Shown one piece after another: positions 30,320 through 40,282 of a stretch of 43,620 nucleotides of DNA (within the stretch, counting starts at the first letter, position 1; every line of letters starts with the position of its first letter). The DNA is from Verrucomicrobiales bacterium. Its GTDB lineage: Bacteria; Verrucomicrobiota; Verrucomicrobiia; Limisphaerales; Palsa-1400. Where the stretch lies: NCBI GenBank assembly GCA_003140095.1, contig PLIU01000077.1:1-43620 (forward strand), given 5' to 3'. The translations under genes and the position numbers were made by a program. The notes below the pieces were generated by a model. That model ran no database searches. It saw nothing but the letters and a program-made list of their open reading frames with translations, and was not told where the DNA came from.

Positions 30320-32251
30320 CTATTTGGCATCCAGCATTTCACGCACTTTGCAGGCCAGAGTCGCCGGCGTATAGGGTTTGGGCAGGAACTGGACTCCTGT
30401 CTCCAGCACCCCGTGGTGTGTAATGGCGTCATCCGTGTAACCCGAGGTGAAGAGGATTTTGAGCTCGGGATCGGCCGTTTGCAACCACTCCGCCATCACC
30501 TTGCCGCCCATCAGCGGCATGATGACGTCGGTGACGACCAAACGGATCGGTGATCCTTTATGTTCACGCGCTTCTTGCAAACCTTCCTGGCCGTTGGAAG
30601 CCGAGAGCACATCATAACCTTGCGTTTCCAAGACATGGCGAGCCAGATGCCTGACGGACGGTTCATCTTCCACCACCAGCAAGGTTTCCGTCCCGCGCGG
30701 CAACGGGCCGGTCTGGCTGGATCTGGCCGCGGCATCCAGCGGCAGATCGACGCGTGGAAAATAAATTTTGAAGGTCGTGCCTTTGCCAAGATCACTATAA
30801 ACGTCGATGTAACCGCGGGATTGTTGGAGGATGGTTTGGCAGGTCGCCAGGCCCAGGCCCGTGCCTTTGCCCTTGGCCTTGGTGGTGAAAAATGCTTCAA
30901 AGAGGCGTGCTTTGACCTCCTCGGTCATGCCAGTTCCGGTATCGCTGACGCTGAACATGACATAGTCACCGGGTATGGCGCTCGCGTGTGTCCGCGCGTA
31001 GTTTTTATCCAGCGTGGCATTGCTGGTAGCGATGGTGAGGTTGCCGCCGTTGGGCATGGCATCGCGGGCATTGACGACAAGATTCATCACTACTTGTCCG
31101 ACGTAGCCGGAGTCGGCCTTGACGCGACCGATGTCGATTCCTGGAACAATGGCCAACTCAATGTTCTCGTCAAGCAGCCGCCGAAGCATCTTGTCCAAGT
31201 CTTTGATGACGTCATTGAGGTCCAGGACAACGAGTTGCACCGTCTGTTTGCGGCTGAAGATGAGCAGTTGCCGTGTCAACCCAGCGGCGCGCTGGGCGGC
31301 CGAGCGGATCGTTTCAAGATGACCGGTAAGCTCGGCGTCCGAGCCGAGTTTTTGCATCGTCAGGTCGCTGTAACCCATGATGACGGCCAGGATGTTATTA
31401 AAATCGTGAGCCACGCCACCGACCAACTGGCCGATGACTTCCATTTTTTGCGCTTCGATAAACTTGGCCTCCAAATGCCGGCGCTCGGTGATATTCTCGA
31501 TCATAGCAATGGCGAAGTCGCCGCGGCCCGCCGCATCACGGGCCACACTGACGGAGATACGCGTCCAAACCACCTGAGCGTCCTTGCGGACATAACGCTT
31601 TTCCATTTGGTAATCTTTGAGCGCGCCCTGAATCAATTGCTGATAATTGTTGGTATCCTTGGCGCAGTCGTCCGGATGGGTGAATTCTTGAAAGGTCATT
31701 CGGCTCAACTCCTCGCCGGTGTAACCGAGCATTTTCTGCAAGGCCGCGTTGGTCAGGATGGGGCGGCCATCCGCTCCCACCAGAGCGATTCCCAGGGGGG
31801 ATTGGTCGAAGATGATCCGTGAGCGTTGCTCCGTGTCATGCAGCGCCTCTTGAGTGCGCCGATTCTCCGCGCGCTCTTCAACTCCTTGCATGGCGCGGCG
31901 CACTGCCGGGACCAGCCGGGCCAGACGTTCCTTCAGGACATAATCGGTGGCGCCATTCTTGAGCGAATCAATGGCCCGCTCCTCGCCCAGCGTCCCGGAC
32001 ACAAAAATCAAGGGTATGGCCGGCCAAGTAGTATGCATGATTTTCAAGGCGGAATTCCCATCGAAGGCAGGCAGCGAGCAGTCCGAAAGAACCAGGTCAA
32101 TGCCGCCGTGTTCGAGCGCCGCCACAAAATCATCGCGGCTTTGCACGCAGGTGGCCGCACACGAAATGCCCCCGGCTTCCAGGGTCGATCGCACGAGCGC
32201 CGCGTCGTTTGGATTATCCTCCAAGTGGAGGATGTGCAGTGGGGATTTCAT
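30320..32251 (-). CDS. Hybrid histidine kinase: receiver-PAS-HisKA-HATPase-receiver
   Basis: [93 protein letters not shown]. Confidence 0.92.
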   Translation of the reverse strand: MKSPLHILHLEDNPNDAALVRSTLEAGGISCAATCVQSRDDFVAALEHGGIDLVLSDCSLPAFDGNSALKIMHTTWPAIPLIFVSGTLGEERAIDSLKNGATDYVLKERLARLVPAVRRAMQGVEERAENRRTQEALHDTEQRSRIIFDQSPLGIALVGADGRPILTNAALQKMLGYTGEELSRMTFQEFTHPDDCAKDTNNYQQLIQGALKDYQMEKRYVRKDAQVVWTRISVSVARDAAGRGDFAIAMIENITERRHLEAKFIEAQKMEVIGQLVGGVAHDFNNILAVIMGYSDLTMQKLGSDAELTGHLETIRSAAQRAAGLTRQLLIFSRKQTVQLVVLDLNDVIKDLDKMLRRLLDENIELAIVPGIDIGRVKADSGYVGQVVMNLVVNARDAMPNGGNLTIATSNATLDKNYARTHASAIPGDYVMFSVSDTGTGMTEEVKARLFEAFFTTKAKGKGTGLGLATCQTILQQSRGYIDVYSDLGKGTTFKIYFPRVDLPLDAAARSSQTGPLPRGTETLLVVEDEPSVRHLARHVLETQGYDVLSASNGQEGLQEAREHKGSPIRLVVTDVIMPLMGGKVMAEWLQTADPELKILFTSGYTDDAITHHGVLETGVQFLPKPYTPATLACKVREMLDAK

Positions 32252-32600
32252 GTTGAGCGTTTTTTTTCCCAAAGTGTTTGTAGCGCTCGACCAAGTCGGG
32301 CGTTTTGCGCGAGGATGAGTGGATGACCACGGGAATAATCTTCAAAGACTCGCCGGCCTTGATGATCTTCAAGACATCCAGTCCGCTGACCTTGGGCATC
32401 TTGAGGTCGAGGAGCACCAGGACGGGATGGCTGCCGGCGCGCTTTTTGAATTTCCCCCGTTGATAAAGATAATGCAGGGCGTCGGCGCCGTTGTCCACGA
32501 TGGCCACCCTGTGGGCCAAATGGTTCTGCTCCAGCGCGGTCAATATGAGTTCCGAAACCCGCGGATCGTGTTCGACCAATAAGATGTTCTTGATGCGCAT
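32214..32600 (-). CDS. Rcp1-type response regulator lacking the C-terminal beta5-alpha5 (truncated receiver)
   Basis: KNILLVEHDPRVSELILTALEQ..PVLVLLDLKMPKVSGLDVLKIIKAG..KIIPVVIHSSSRKTPDLVERYKHFGKKNAQ..; runs into the next gene's start without the conserved K-P. Confidence 0.7.
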   Translation of the reverse strand: MRIKNILLVEHDPRVSELILTALEQNHLAHRVAIVDNGADALHYLYQRGKFKKRAGSHPVLVLLDLKMPKVSGLDVLKIIKAGESLKIIPVVIHSSSRKTPDLVERYKHFGKKNAQHEIPTAHPPLGG

Positions 32601-32604
32601 GGAT

Positions 32605-34398
32605 TCAGTCTCCATGGTTGCCTCCATCGATTCTTGGGATGGAAAAGTAAAAGGTCGCCCCGCCGTCCACCACGCCTTCGGCCCAAGTGCGGCCGCCGTG
32701 GCGCTGAATAATGCGCTGAACGTTGGCCAGGCCGATGCCCGTGCCCTCAAATTGATCCTGGCTGTGCAGGCGTTGAAAGACGCCGAAGAGCTTGCTGGCA
32801 TACTGCGGATCAAAACCGGCCCCGTTGTCGCGAATAAAGATCACGTCCTCGGCGTTTGTGCCGGGAGCAGGACCGATTTCGATTTTGGCCTGGGCGCGGG
32901 CGCTGGTGAACTTGACGGCATTGGAGATCAAATTGACCAGCGCCAAGCGCAGCAACTCAGGATCTGCCCGCACGGTTGGCAACGGGTGGATTACCCAGGC
33001 AATGTTGCGTTTCTTGGTGTCAATCTGAAAATCGCCCAAGGTCTCGCGGACCAACAGATCGAGATTGACCACCGACTTTCGCACTTCCGCGCGTCCGAGG
33101 CGCGCGAACGAGAGCAAGTCGTCGATCAAGTTCCCCATGCGTTTGGTCGCTTGGAAAATGACCGTCAGATGATGGAAGTTTTCCTTTGAAAGAGAAGACC
33201 CGGCGCCTTTTTGCAAAAGATCCACGAAGCCCATGATATGGCGCAGCGGAGCGCGCAAATCGTGGGAGACGGAATAACTGAAGGCTTCCAGTTCCTGGTT
33301 GGCGGTCTGCAGTTGCGCCGTGCGTTCGACGACTCGTTGCTCCAAGTCGGCATTGAGTTGGTGGACTTTCGCCTCCGTCGCTTTGCGTTCGGTGATGTCG
33401 CGCACCACTTTCGAGACACCGATGACCTTGCGGTTGGCATCCCTGATCGGGGATGCCGTGATGGAGACACTGATCAGGCGACCGTCCTTGGTTTGTCGCA
33501 GCGTCTCAAAGTGCTCCACACTTTTGCCAAGCTTGATGTTCTCCAGAATTTGTCCCTCCTCAGGGTGCCGGTCCACTGGAATGAGGCGAATGATGGAAGT
33601 CCCTAAAATTTCTTCGGCGCCGTAGCCGAAAATCTTTTCCGCGCCTCTGTTCCAACTGGTGATGATGGAGTCTAAATCTTTGCCAATGATGGCGTCGTCC
33701 GAAGATTTGACTATGGATGCCATGAGGTTGGAAGCCATTTCAGCCTGCTTGCGCGCGGTGATGTCGCGGATGTTGCATTGGATGACCTTTTTGTCGCCGG
33801 CTTGATACACGTTGCTGACAAACTCGACGGCAACATGGCGGCCGTCTCTGGTTTCCAGCGGCAGGTTTTCATAGCGGACATACCTGTCCTTTTGCAGGCG
33901 ATCGAGCATGTCTTTGTTTGACTCAATGTCCTTGAACGGACTTAGCTCCGCGACGGTTTTGCCGATCATTTCGCTGTGAGAAAAACCCAGCAGTTCAGCC
34001 AGGAAAGGGTTCGCGTCGTTGACGCGGCCCGTGTCGGCGTCCAGAATCAGGATGCCGTCCCTCGCCGCTTCGAATAACCGGCGGTAACTAAGGTCCGAGG
34101 TGCGGATGGCCTGCTCCCCCCGTGCCTCGGCCTGTTCCTCCCGCAATTCCGCTTGCTCGGTGCGCAACTCCGCTTGCTCCGTGCGCGTCCTGGACTGTTC
34201 GGCCCGCGTCTCCGCCTGCTCCCTGCGCGTCTCGGCCTGCTCGGTGCGCGCCTCCGCCTGCTCCACGCGCGTGTCGTGGCCTGGGACGAAGGGGTTTTGA
34301 TTCACGGCTATGGCCGCTTCATCAGGAGTCACCGTTTGGCCTGAATCCTCGGCCGGTGAGGGCTTGCATTCTGTTGCTGGAGAATCGTTGAAATTCAC
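32605..34398 (-). CDS. PAS-PAS sensor histidine kinase with N-terminal heptad-repeat coiled coil
   Basis: RLFEAARDGILILDADTGRVNDANPFLAELLGF; SSDDAIIGKDLDSIITSWNRGAEKIFGYGAEE; FSYSVSHDLRAPLRHIMGFVDLL; GTGIGLANVQRIIQRHGG. Confidence 0.93.
   Translation of the reverse strand: MNFNDSPATECKPSPAEDSGQTVTPDEAAIAVNQNPFVPGHDTRVEQAEARTEQAETRREQAETRAEQSRTRTEQAELRTEQAELREEQAEARGEQAIRTSDLSYRRLFEAARDGILILDADTGRVNDANPFLAELLGFSHSEMIGKTVAELSPFKDIESNKDMLDRLQKDRYVRYENLPLETRDGRHVAVEFVSNVYQAGDKKVIQCNIRDITARKQAEMASNLMASIVKSSDDAIIGKDLDSIITSWNRGAEKIFGYGAEEILGTSIIRLIPVDRHPEEGQILENIKLGKSVEHFETLRQTKDGRLISVSITASPIRDANRKVIGVSKVVRDITERKATEAKVHQLNADLEQRVVERTAQLQTANQELEAFSYSVSHDLRAPLRHIMGFVDLLQKGAGSSLSKENFHHLTVIFQATKRMGNLIDDLLSFARLGRAEVRKSVVNLDLLVRETLGDFQIDTKKRNIAWVIHPLPTVRADPELLRLALVNLISNAVKFTSARAQAKIEIGPAPGTNAEDVIFIRDNGAGFDPQYASKLFGVFQRLHSQDQFEGTGIGLANVQRIIQRHGGRTWAEGVVDGGATFYFSIPRIDGGNHGD
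34099..34266 (-). repeat. 8 tandem 21-bp units encoding heptads (consensus TEQAExR)
   Basis: VEQAEAR TEQAETR REQAETR AEQSRTR TEQAELR TEQAELR EEQAEAR GEQAIRT. Confidence 0.9.
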
Positions 34399-34430
34399 GA
34401 ATTATAGAATATGCAGAAAAAAACGGCGCG

Positions 34431-34450
34431 TGCCATGGGGTGTTCACCCC
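34431..34450 (-). promoter_or_regulatory. Motif site D (minus strand GGGGTGAACACCCCATGGCA)
   Basis: 33 nt upstream of the first gene of the signalling array; palindromic core GGGGTG-TT-CACCCC. Confidence 0.55.
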
Positions 34451-34477
34451 GTCCCTTAAATCAGACTTTTGTCAACA

Positions 34478-34494
34478 GGGGTAAACACCCCGTA
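34478..34494 (+). promoter_or_regulatory. Motif site E: GGGGTAAACACCCCGTA
   Basis: Second copy 41 bp from site D, in the gap between the signalling array and the ABC transporter operon. Confidence 0.45.
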
Positions 34495-34752
34495 GCCCAA
34501 TGGCCAAGCAATTGGGTGATGTGCCATGCGTGATAAGAATCATTACCCGAAACCCGACGAACTGATGTGATGTACACTATAGCGACAATCCATCCGATCA
34601 AGCACGATCCAGGCAACTCAGGAGTGACTTACCGCCGAACACCTGGAATCTCAAATAAACGTCCGAAGAAGCAAAAAGCTCGAGGTTTTTCGAGCATTTC
34701 GAGATTGCTCTCTCTGGCAATGTCCGTTAGTCTGCCGTGCCGTATAGATGCC

Positions 34753-35511
34753 ATGAACCCAGCCATCGAAACCAGCAACTTGACCCGTGACTTCGGGAAC
34801 TTTCGCGCCGTCAACCAACTCAATCTACGGGTGGAAGCGGGGCGGTTTTACGGTTTTCTGGGGCCCAACGGCGCGGGCAAATCCACCACGATCAAGATGT
34901 TCACGGGCCTGCTGGCCCCGAGCGGAGGCACGATGCGCATTCTCGGCCAGGACATGAGCGACGCGCGGCGCGCGCTGGAAGTCAAACGCCACATTGGCGT
35001 GGTGCCGGAAAACCTCGCGCTGTTCGATAACCTGACCGCGCGCGAGCACCTCACGTTCATCGGCCGCATGTATCTTTTGCCCCCGGCCACGGTTCGCGCG
35101 CGTTGCGACGAATTGCTGGCGATGATGGACCTCGCGCACGAGGAAAAAAAGCTCACGCTCGAATTCTCGCATGGCATGAAGAAGAAACTGGCCCTGGCCG
35201 CCGCGTTGATTCCCAATCCCGATTTGTTGTTCCTGGACGAGCCGTTTGAGGGGGTCGATGCCGTCGCTTCGCGCGTGTTGCGCGACACGCTCAAACAGTG
35301 CGTCGGGCGCGGCGCGACGGTCTTTCTGACCTCGCACGTCCTGGAGATTGTGGAGAGACTCTGCACCGACGTGGGCATCATCGCGCATGGGGAACTGGTG
35401 CATCAAGGCACAATGGAGGAGTTGAGGCGCGCGGGTTCGCTGGAGGACAAGTTCCTGGCGGTGGTCGGCGAAGAGGGGCACGAGGCGCAGAAGTTAAGCT
35501 GGCTGGAATGA
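34753..35511 (+). CDS. ABC transporter ATP-binding protein
   Basis: GFLGPNGAGKSTTIKMFTGLL (Walker A), LEFSHGMKKKLALAAALI, LLFLDEPFEGVD; start at MNPAIETSNLTRDFG preferred over ORF start 34567. Confidence 0.93.
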   Translation: MNPAIETSNLTRDFGNFRAVNQLNLRVEAGRFYGFLGPNGAGKSTTIKMFTGLLAPSGGTMRILGQDMSDARRALEVKRHIGVVPENLALFDNLTAREHLTFIGRMYLLPPATVRARCDELLAMMDLAHEEKKLTLEFSHGMKKKLALAAALIPNPDLLFLDEPFEGVDAVASRVLRDTLKQCVGRGATVFLTSHVLEIVERLCTDVGIIAHGELVHQGTMEELRRAGSLEDKFLAVVGEEGHEAQKLSWLE

Positions 35512-35515
35512 TGAA

Positions 35516-37273
35516 ATGAACTGGGACCAACTCCAGACGATTCTCTGGCTGCGCTGGCGGCTGGCGCGCAACCAGTGGACGCGCGGCAAAGGCGTCGGCG
35601 CTGTCATCGCCGGGATTGTCGCTGTGGGCGCCTGCGTGATGGGCGGGGTGAGCTTCGTCGTGGCACTGCTCGGCGGGATTTATGGGCTGCGCGAGGCGAA
35701 AGCAATCGTGCTGTGGGAAGTTTGGTGCGGGGTGATGGTGGCGTTCCTGTTCTTTTGGATGGTCGGTCTGCTGCAGGAACTCCAGCGCTCGGAAACCATT
35801 GACCTCCAGCGACTGATGCATCTGCCGGTCGCCCTGGGCCAGATGTTCGTGATCAACTACATCGCGTCGCTCTTCGCCCTGAGCATCGTCATCGTCGTGC
35901 CGGCAATGATGGGACTGGCCCTTGGCCTCAGCATAGCGCGCGGCGCCGCCATGTTGCTGCTGGCGCCCCTGGCCCTGGGCCTGATCTTCACGGTCAGCGC
36001 CTGGACTTATTGCCTGCGTGGCTGGCTGGCCACGCTGATGAGCAATCCGCGCCGGCGGCGCAATGTCACGATGGTCATCGTGCTGGGCTTCATTCTACTG
36101 GCCCAGACCCCCAACCTTTACTTCAACGTTTTTCGGCACATCGATCGCCCTGTTCCCGGTGCCACGCCCGAAGAAGCGCGACGCCAGCGCGAGGCCCGCA
36201 AAACCGCCAATCAGGCCCAATTCGACCAACTCCTCGCCGTGCAGAAATTCATTCCGCCGCTGTGGCTGCCTGCCGGCGCCCAGGCGCTGGGAGATGGACG
36301 CGCGTGGCCGGCTTTGTTCGGCACGTTTGGTTTTTGTGCCATCGGCGCGCTGGGCCTGCGGCGCGCTTATCAAGGCACCCTGCGTTTTTATCTCGGCGAA
36401 ACCGGCCGCAAAGTCATGGCACGCGTTGAACCAAATCGGATGCCGGCCGCCGCCGCTGGCCCGGCAAAATCCGGCCGTCGTTTCCTCGAACTGCGTGTGC
36501 CGGGCGTGCCGGAACAATCCGCCGCGCTGGCGCTGGCGACCTTCCGATCCATGCTGCGCGCGCCCGAAGTGAAAATAGCGTGGGGGAGTTCGTTCCTCGT
36601 GCCGCTGGTCGTGGGGGGGTCGCTGCTGATCCGCTCCAACCTAAAGGTGCCCGAAGCAGCGAAGCCATTCATTGCCACGGGGGCGGTGGCATTCTCGATT
36701 TTCATGCTCATTCAATTCTTCGGCAATCAATTCGGTTTCGATCGCGACGGCTTTCGTGCGTTGGTTCTTTCGCCTGCGGAGCGAAAACTCATTCTGCTGG
36801 GCAAAAACCTGGCCTTCCTGCCCGTCGGGGTGATAGGCGGTATGATGCTGCTGGTGTTGAGTTCCGTGCGGTTGCATCCGCCGCCGCTGGTGTTCGTGGC
36901 GGCCATGCTGCAACTGGCCGCGATACTCTTGCTGGCCGGACTGGTCGGCAACGTGTGTTCCATCCTCGTGCCCTACCGCATCCAACAAGGCTCGATGAAG
37001 CCGACCAAAATGCCCGGTCTGGCCATCGTGACGATACTTGTTTGCCAGATGCTTTTTCCCATCGCGATGGCGCCGGCATTTGTGCCGCCGCTGGCGGAGT
37101 ATCTGTGGCGGAAGGCGGGATGGCCAACGGCCGTGCCTGTGAACCTGATCCTTTCCGCGATACTGGCGGCGGTGTTGGCGTTGGTTTACTGGCAGACCCT
37201 AGGCCCGATGGGCCGTCTATTGCGACGCCGGGAAACCCGCATACTCGGCATTGTGACTGTGGAGGTGGAATAG
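35516..37273 (+). CDS. ABC-2-type transporter permease
   Basis: Multi-TM, directly downstream of the ATPase gene. Confidence 0.8.
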   Translation: MNWDQLQTILWLRWRLARNQWTRGKGVGAVIAGIVAVGACVMGGVSFVVALLGGIYGLREAKAIVLWEVWCGVMVAFLFFWMVGLLQELQRSETIDLQRLMHLPVALGQMFVINYIASLFALSIVIVVPAMMGLALGLSIARGAAMLLLAPLALGLIFTVSAWTYCLRGWLATLMSNPRRRRNVTMVIVLGFILLAQTPNLYFNVFRHIDRPVPGATPEEARRQREARKTANQAQFDQLLAVQKFIPPLWLPAGAQALGDGRAWPALFGTFGFCAIGALGLRRAYQGTLRFYLGETGRKVMARVEPNRMPAAAAGPAKSGRRFLELRVPGVPEQSAALALATFRSMLRAPEVKIAWGSSFLVPLVVGGSLLIRSNLKVPEAAKPFIATGAVAFSIFMLIQFFGNQFGFDRDGFRALVLSPAERKLILLGKNLAFLPVGVIGGMMLLVLSSVRLHPPPLVFVAAMLQLAAILLLAGLVGNVCSILVPYRIQQGSMKPTKMPGLAIVTILVCQMLFPIAMAPAFVPPLAEYLWRKAGWPTAVPVNLILSAILAAVLALVYWQTLGPMGRLLRRRETRILGIVTVEVE

Positions 37274-37300
37274 GGGAAAATGGGACAACTCTAATGGGCG

Positions 37301-37316
37301 ATTTTCATGTGAAAAT
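37301..37316. repeat. 16-bp inverted repeat attttcatgtgaaaat (7-bp arms, 2-nt centre)
   Basis: Direct reading; 35 nt upstream of the prepilin-like start. Confidence 0.5.
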
Positions 37317-37351
37317 GAGAAACAATATGTTGACATTTTAAAAACCGCTTT

Positions 37352-38128
37352 ATGGTTATGAATTCTATACGCGCCTCAACTACGGATCGGACGGGAAACC
37401 GCCGCTTCGGATTCACGCTTATTGAACTGTTGGTGGTTATCGCCATTATCGCCATTCTGGCGTCAATGCTGTTGCCAGCGTTGTCACGAGCCAAGGAACA
37501 GGCGCAATTGACCTCTTGCATAAATAATAACAAACAATTGGCGCTGGCCATGCACATGTATGTCAATGATAACAAGGATTACATGGCTTACCCAAATTGG
37601 GGCAATGACCAGGTTGGATGGCTTTACGACCCCATCGGTGGCGAGCCTCCTCCGCTCAACAGGCAGTCGCCCCAATTGCCCTACCTGGGAGGGTTGTGGT
37701 GGCCTTACGTCAAAACCGTCAATACTTACGTCTGCCCAAATGATTACACCAATACCAGCTATTGGGCGGCCAGGGCCGACAAGCTTTCGACGTACATTAT
37801 GAACGGGGTCGTCTGTGAATGGGGCGCGATCGTGCCGAGGACTTACAAAATGGGGCAGTTCAGGGGCGACTCCGTTATATTGTGGGAACCGGATGAAGCT
37901 CTTTATCAGCAAACTTGGGGCTTTGCCGGGGCTTATAACGACGGTTCCAGCGCGCCGGACCAAGGTTGCGGGGTCGGCCCTTATCACATGAAATCCGGCG
38001 GCGTGCTCATGGGCATTACCGGGCAGGCTTATTTTATCACGCAAAGAGTTTTCAACCAGGAGCTGAACATAAAGCCAGGACCGCTCTGGTGCGATCCCGG
38101 CGAGAGATCCGGCGATGATGGACAATAG
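37352..38128 (+). CDS. Prepilin-type N-terminal cleavage/methylation domain protein (pseudopilin-like)
   Basis: [54 protein letters not shown]. Confidence 0.9.
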   Translation: MVMNSIRASTTDRTGNRRFGFTLIELLVVIAIIAILASMLLPALSRAKEQAQLTSCINNNKQLALAMHMYVNDNKDYMAYPNWGNDQVGWLYDPIGGEPPPLNRQSPQLPYLGGLWWPYVKTVNTYVCPNDYTNTSYWAARADKLSTYIMNGVVCEWGAIVPRTYKMGQFRGDSVILWEPDEALYQQTWGFAGAYNDGSSAPDQGCGVGPYHMKSGGVLMGITGQAYFITQRVFNQELNIKPGPLWCDPGERSGDDGQ

Positions 38129-38165
38129 CGCCGGCACCATTTGTCGGGGCGATGGGCCATTCCAT

Positions 38166-38909
38166 TTACCAGGTTTCGGGATGTGGATTGTGGTCATTGT
38201 TCCAGCGTCGGCGGGCGGTGTCGGTTTCCTCAATCCACTTTGCCTGTTTGGCGAACTCTATATGGGCATCACAAAAAGCAAGGTTTGCTCCTCCGTTGTG
38301 GCGGGCTGCCGGATTGCCGCCATGTGTGGCAGAGAGAGATGGATCAATAGTGGTGACGAAGAGGCTGGGCACATCGGCCAGATCGCCGACGGCGATCATT
38401 TCCGATGGCGCTCTGACTTGCGAGTCGGATACTTCCCATAGCAGCGTGGAGGGATCGTATTCAGGAGGATGGTAGCGGCCAAGTCCAAGATTCAAGACCG
38501 ACGACGTCACCGCGCTGCCATAAGCATTGTAGCCGTAGGTGTAATTGGTCAGGGACAAGGAAGGGGAAAGCTTGAGGGATGAAGGCTGGACGGCGGGGCA
38601 GAGAAAGATGGATTGACTCCCTGAAACATAAGGTAAGAGCTGGTGGTCCCAAATTTGGTCCCAATTAGTGAAAAAGCGCGGCATGGAGCGCGGAACCGGA
38701 ATTGGGGCGCCGCGCGTGCCGGGATACTCCTGAAAATCGGCTGTGTAACTCGCGAGGGCTTGGCCGATTTGCGCGAGGTTATTTTTGCACATAGTCGATT
38801 GCGCTTGCCCTTTGGCGCCAGACAGAGCGGCTAAAAGCATCGCGGCGAGCACGGCCAGAATTGCGATGACAATTAACAGTTCGAGCAAAGTGAAGGCGCG
38901 GAGCTTCAT
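38166..38909 (-). CDS. Prepilin-type N-terminal cleavage/methylation domain protein (DUF1559-like)
   Basis: MKLRAFTLLELLIVIAILAVLAAMLLAALSGAKGQAQSTMCKNNLAQIGQAL..HNGGANLAFCDAHIEF; internal Met start. Confidence 0.9.
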   Translation of the reverse strand: MKLRAFTLLELLIVIAILAVLAAMLLAALSGAKGQAQSTMCKNNLAQIGQALASYTADFQEYPGTRGAPIPVPRSMPRFFTNWDQIWDHQLLPYVSGSQSIFLCPAVQPSSLKLSPSLSLTNYTYGYNAYGSAVTSSVLNLGLGRYHPPEYDPSTLLWEVSDSQVRAPSEMIAVGDLADVPSLFVTTIDPSLSATHGGNPAARHNGGANLAFCDAHIEFAKQAKWIEETDTARRRWNNDHNPHPETW

Positions 38910-39364
38910 GTTTGAGGAGGAGAGGGAGGCTGGTTCTTGTTTATGGGCAGCAATTGAGCGCGCAGTTCGTTCAGTTGCCGCTGGAGCTCTCCGAGCGCGG
39001 CCTGCTGCGCCTTGGCTTGTGTGCGGCTGAGCTTCCGGCGGTATTTGAAGAGGTAAAGGCCAAGCAGCAGAAGCGCGGCCAAGGGCACAAGCAAGACACA
39101 GGCGGCCAAGACCAGCGCAAACCAGTCTGGGAAAGGGCTGGGAGGGCTCTTCAGACGATAACAAAGAACCGCCACAATAATGTACAGCGCGACGGTGCCG
39201 CCCCAAGCGCCGGCCACAATGCGTCGCATCGACTTTTCCTCGCTCCGCGCGCGCGCGAGTTTTTCGTCCAACTCTTGGCGGTAATGTTGGTACTGTTCGG
39301 AATTGAGTTGCGGCATCTGGTTGAGCAACTCTTCCAAAAACTGCTGGCGCTGACTGCTGGTCAT
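38906..39364 (-). CDS. Small membrane protein downstream of an ECF sigma gene (possible anti-sigma-like partner)
   Basis: MTSSQRQQFLEELLNQMPQLNSEQYQHYRQELDEKL.. then two TM segments and a coiled-coil tail; ATGA overlaps at both ends. Confidence 0.65.
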   Translation of the reverse strand: MTSSQRQQFLEELLNQMPQLNSEQYQHYRQELDEKLARARSEEKSMRRIVAGAWGGTVALYIIVAVLCYRLKSPPSPFPDWFALVLAACVLLVPLAALLLLGLYLFKYRRKLSRTQAKAQQAALGELQRQLNELRAQLLPINKNQPPSPPQT

Positions 39365-39942
39365 AATTTCGTTTCCTCCAAAAACTTTCGCGCCTGAAAT
39401 TTTGCGTAGTGCAATCGGGATTTGACGGTCCCCGAGCTGCAACGGAGCGTCTCGGCGATTTCCTCCAGGCTCAAATCCCTGAGAAAGCGGAGGGTAAGCA
39501 CTTCCCTGTGTTCGGGGGAAAGTGAGTCCAGCGCGCAATGCGCCAAATCGATGCGTTCAAACAATGGGTCGGCATAAAGCTCCCCCGCCGGCTGCTCTTC
39601 GGCGAACGCCTCAAAAAACTGTTCCTTTCTGCACTCGCGGCGGATCAGGGAAGCGATTTTGTCATGAGCAATCTGGTAAACCCAAACGCGAAACGCTTCG
39701 GGTGCGCGGAGATTCCTTAATCCTCGAAAAACGGTCAGCCACACTTCCTGCAAGGTGTCAGCCGCGTGGTCCTGGTTTCGGGCGAAGCGCATCAGATAAT
39801 AGAAAAGTTGACGTTCATAGAGGTTCACGAGCGAACGAAAAGCCGAAGGATCGCCTTCCTGAGCTTGCAACACCCACAGTTTTTCCTGAAGCCTTGCGAG
39901 CTTCGACGCTACCTCGCTGCCGGTTCGTTCAATCACTTCCAT
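39361..39942 (-). CDS. ECF-type RNA polymerase sigma factor
   Basis: FRSLVNLYERQLFYYLMRFARNQDHAADTLQEVWLTVFRGL (region 2); LSPEHREVLTLRFLRDLSLEEIAETLRCSSGTVKSRLHYAKFQARKFL (region 4). Confidence 0.9.
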   Translation of the reverse strand: MEVIERTGSEVASKLARLQEKLWVLQAQEGDPSAFRSLVNLYERQLFYYLMRFARNQDHAADTLQEVWLTVFRGLRNLRAPEAFRVWVYQIAHDKIASLIRRECRKEQFFEAFAEEQPAGELYADPLFERIDLAHCALDSLSPEHREVLTLRFLRDLSLEEIAETLRCSSGTVKSRLHYAKFQARKFLEETKL

Positions 39943-40137
39943 GAGATAGGTCGATTGGGGTCGGGAAAAGGTTCAATTGGGCAAACTCTGCCAGCCTGAA
40001 CCGTTGCGTGTCAATTTTCCCGTGGAGTCCGGAAATTCGACGGGCGCATCCCGATTTTGAGAGCTCAAAGGACGTTTCAGCCACAGGTGCAAGGATTGTG
40101 AGTCACATTTTAAACGGGTGCCGGCCCCCTGCGCCGA

Positions 40138-40205
40138 CTGGAAGCCGGCGATACGGCACCGCGTAAAACGTGGCAAGGGCTGGAAGTCTGCGGTACGAAA
40201 CCGCG
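40138..40205. repeat. Two imperfect direct repeats, ctggaagYcKgcgRtacgRMaccgcg, 42-nt spacing
   Basis: Copies at 40138 and 40180, about 22/26 identical. Confidence 0.6.
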
Positions 40206-40282
40206 ATGCGCCCGCTGACCGCCCTGGCTGAAAAGTGGCTTGCGCGACAAGAATCTTTGGTTAAACTGTCGGCAGTCTGCTT

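Noticed and set aside
30560-31822. 420-aa plus-strand ORF
   Set aside because: Antisense shadow of the hybrid kinase 30320..32251.
34099-34266. CRISPR-like array
   Set aside because: The units are contiguous 21-bp in-frame coding repeats with no spacers; no CRISPR array or cas gene was seen anywhere in the window.
34100-34391. Plus-strand Cys/Arg and Ala/Pro repeat ORFs
   Set aside because: Other-frame readings of the 21-bp heptad repeat encoding the kinase linker.
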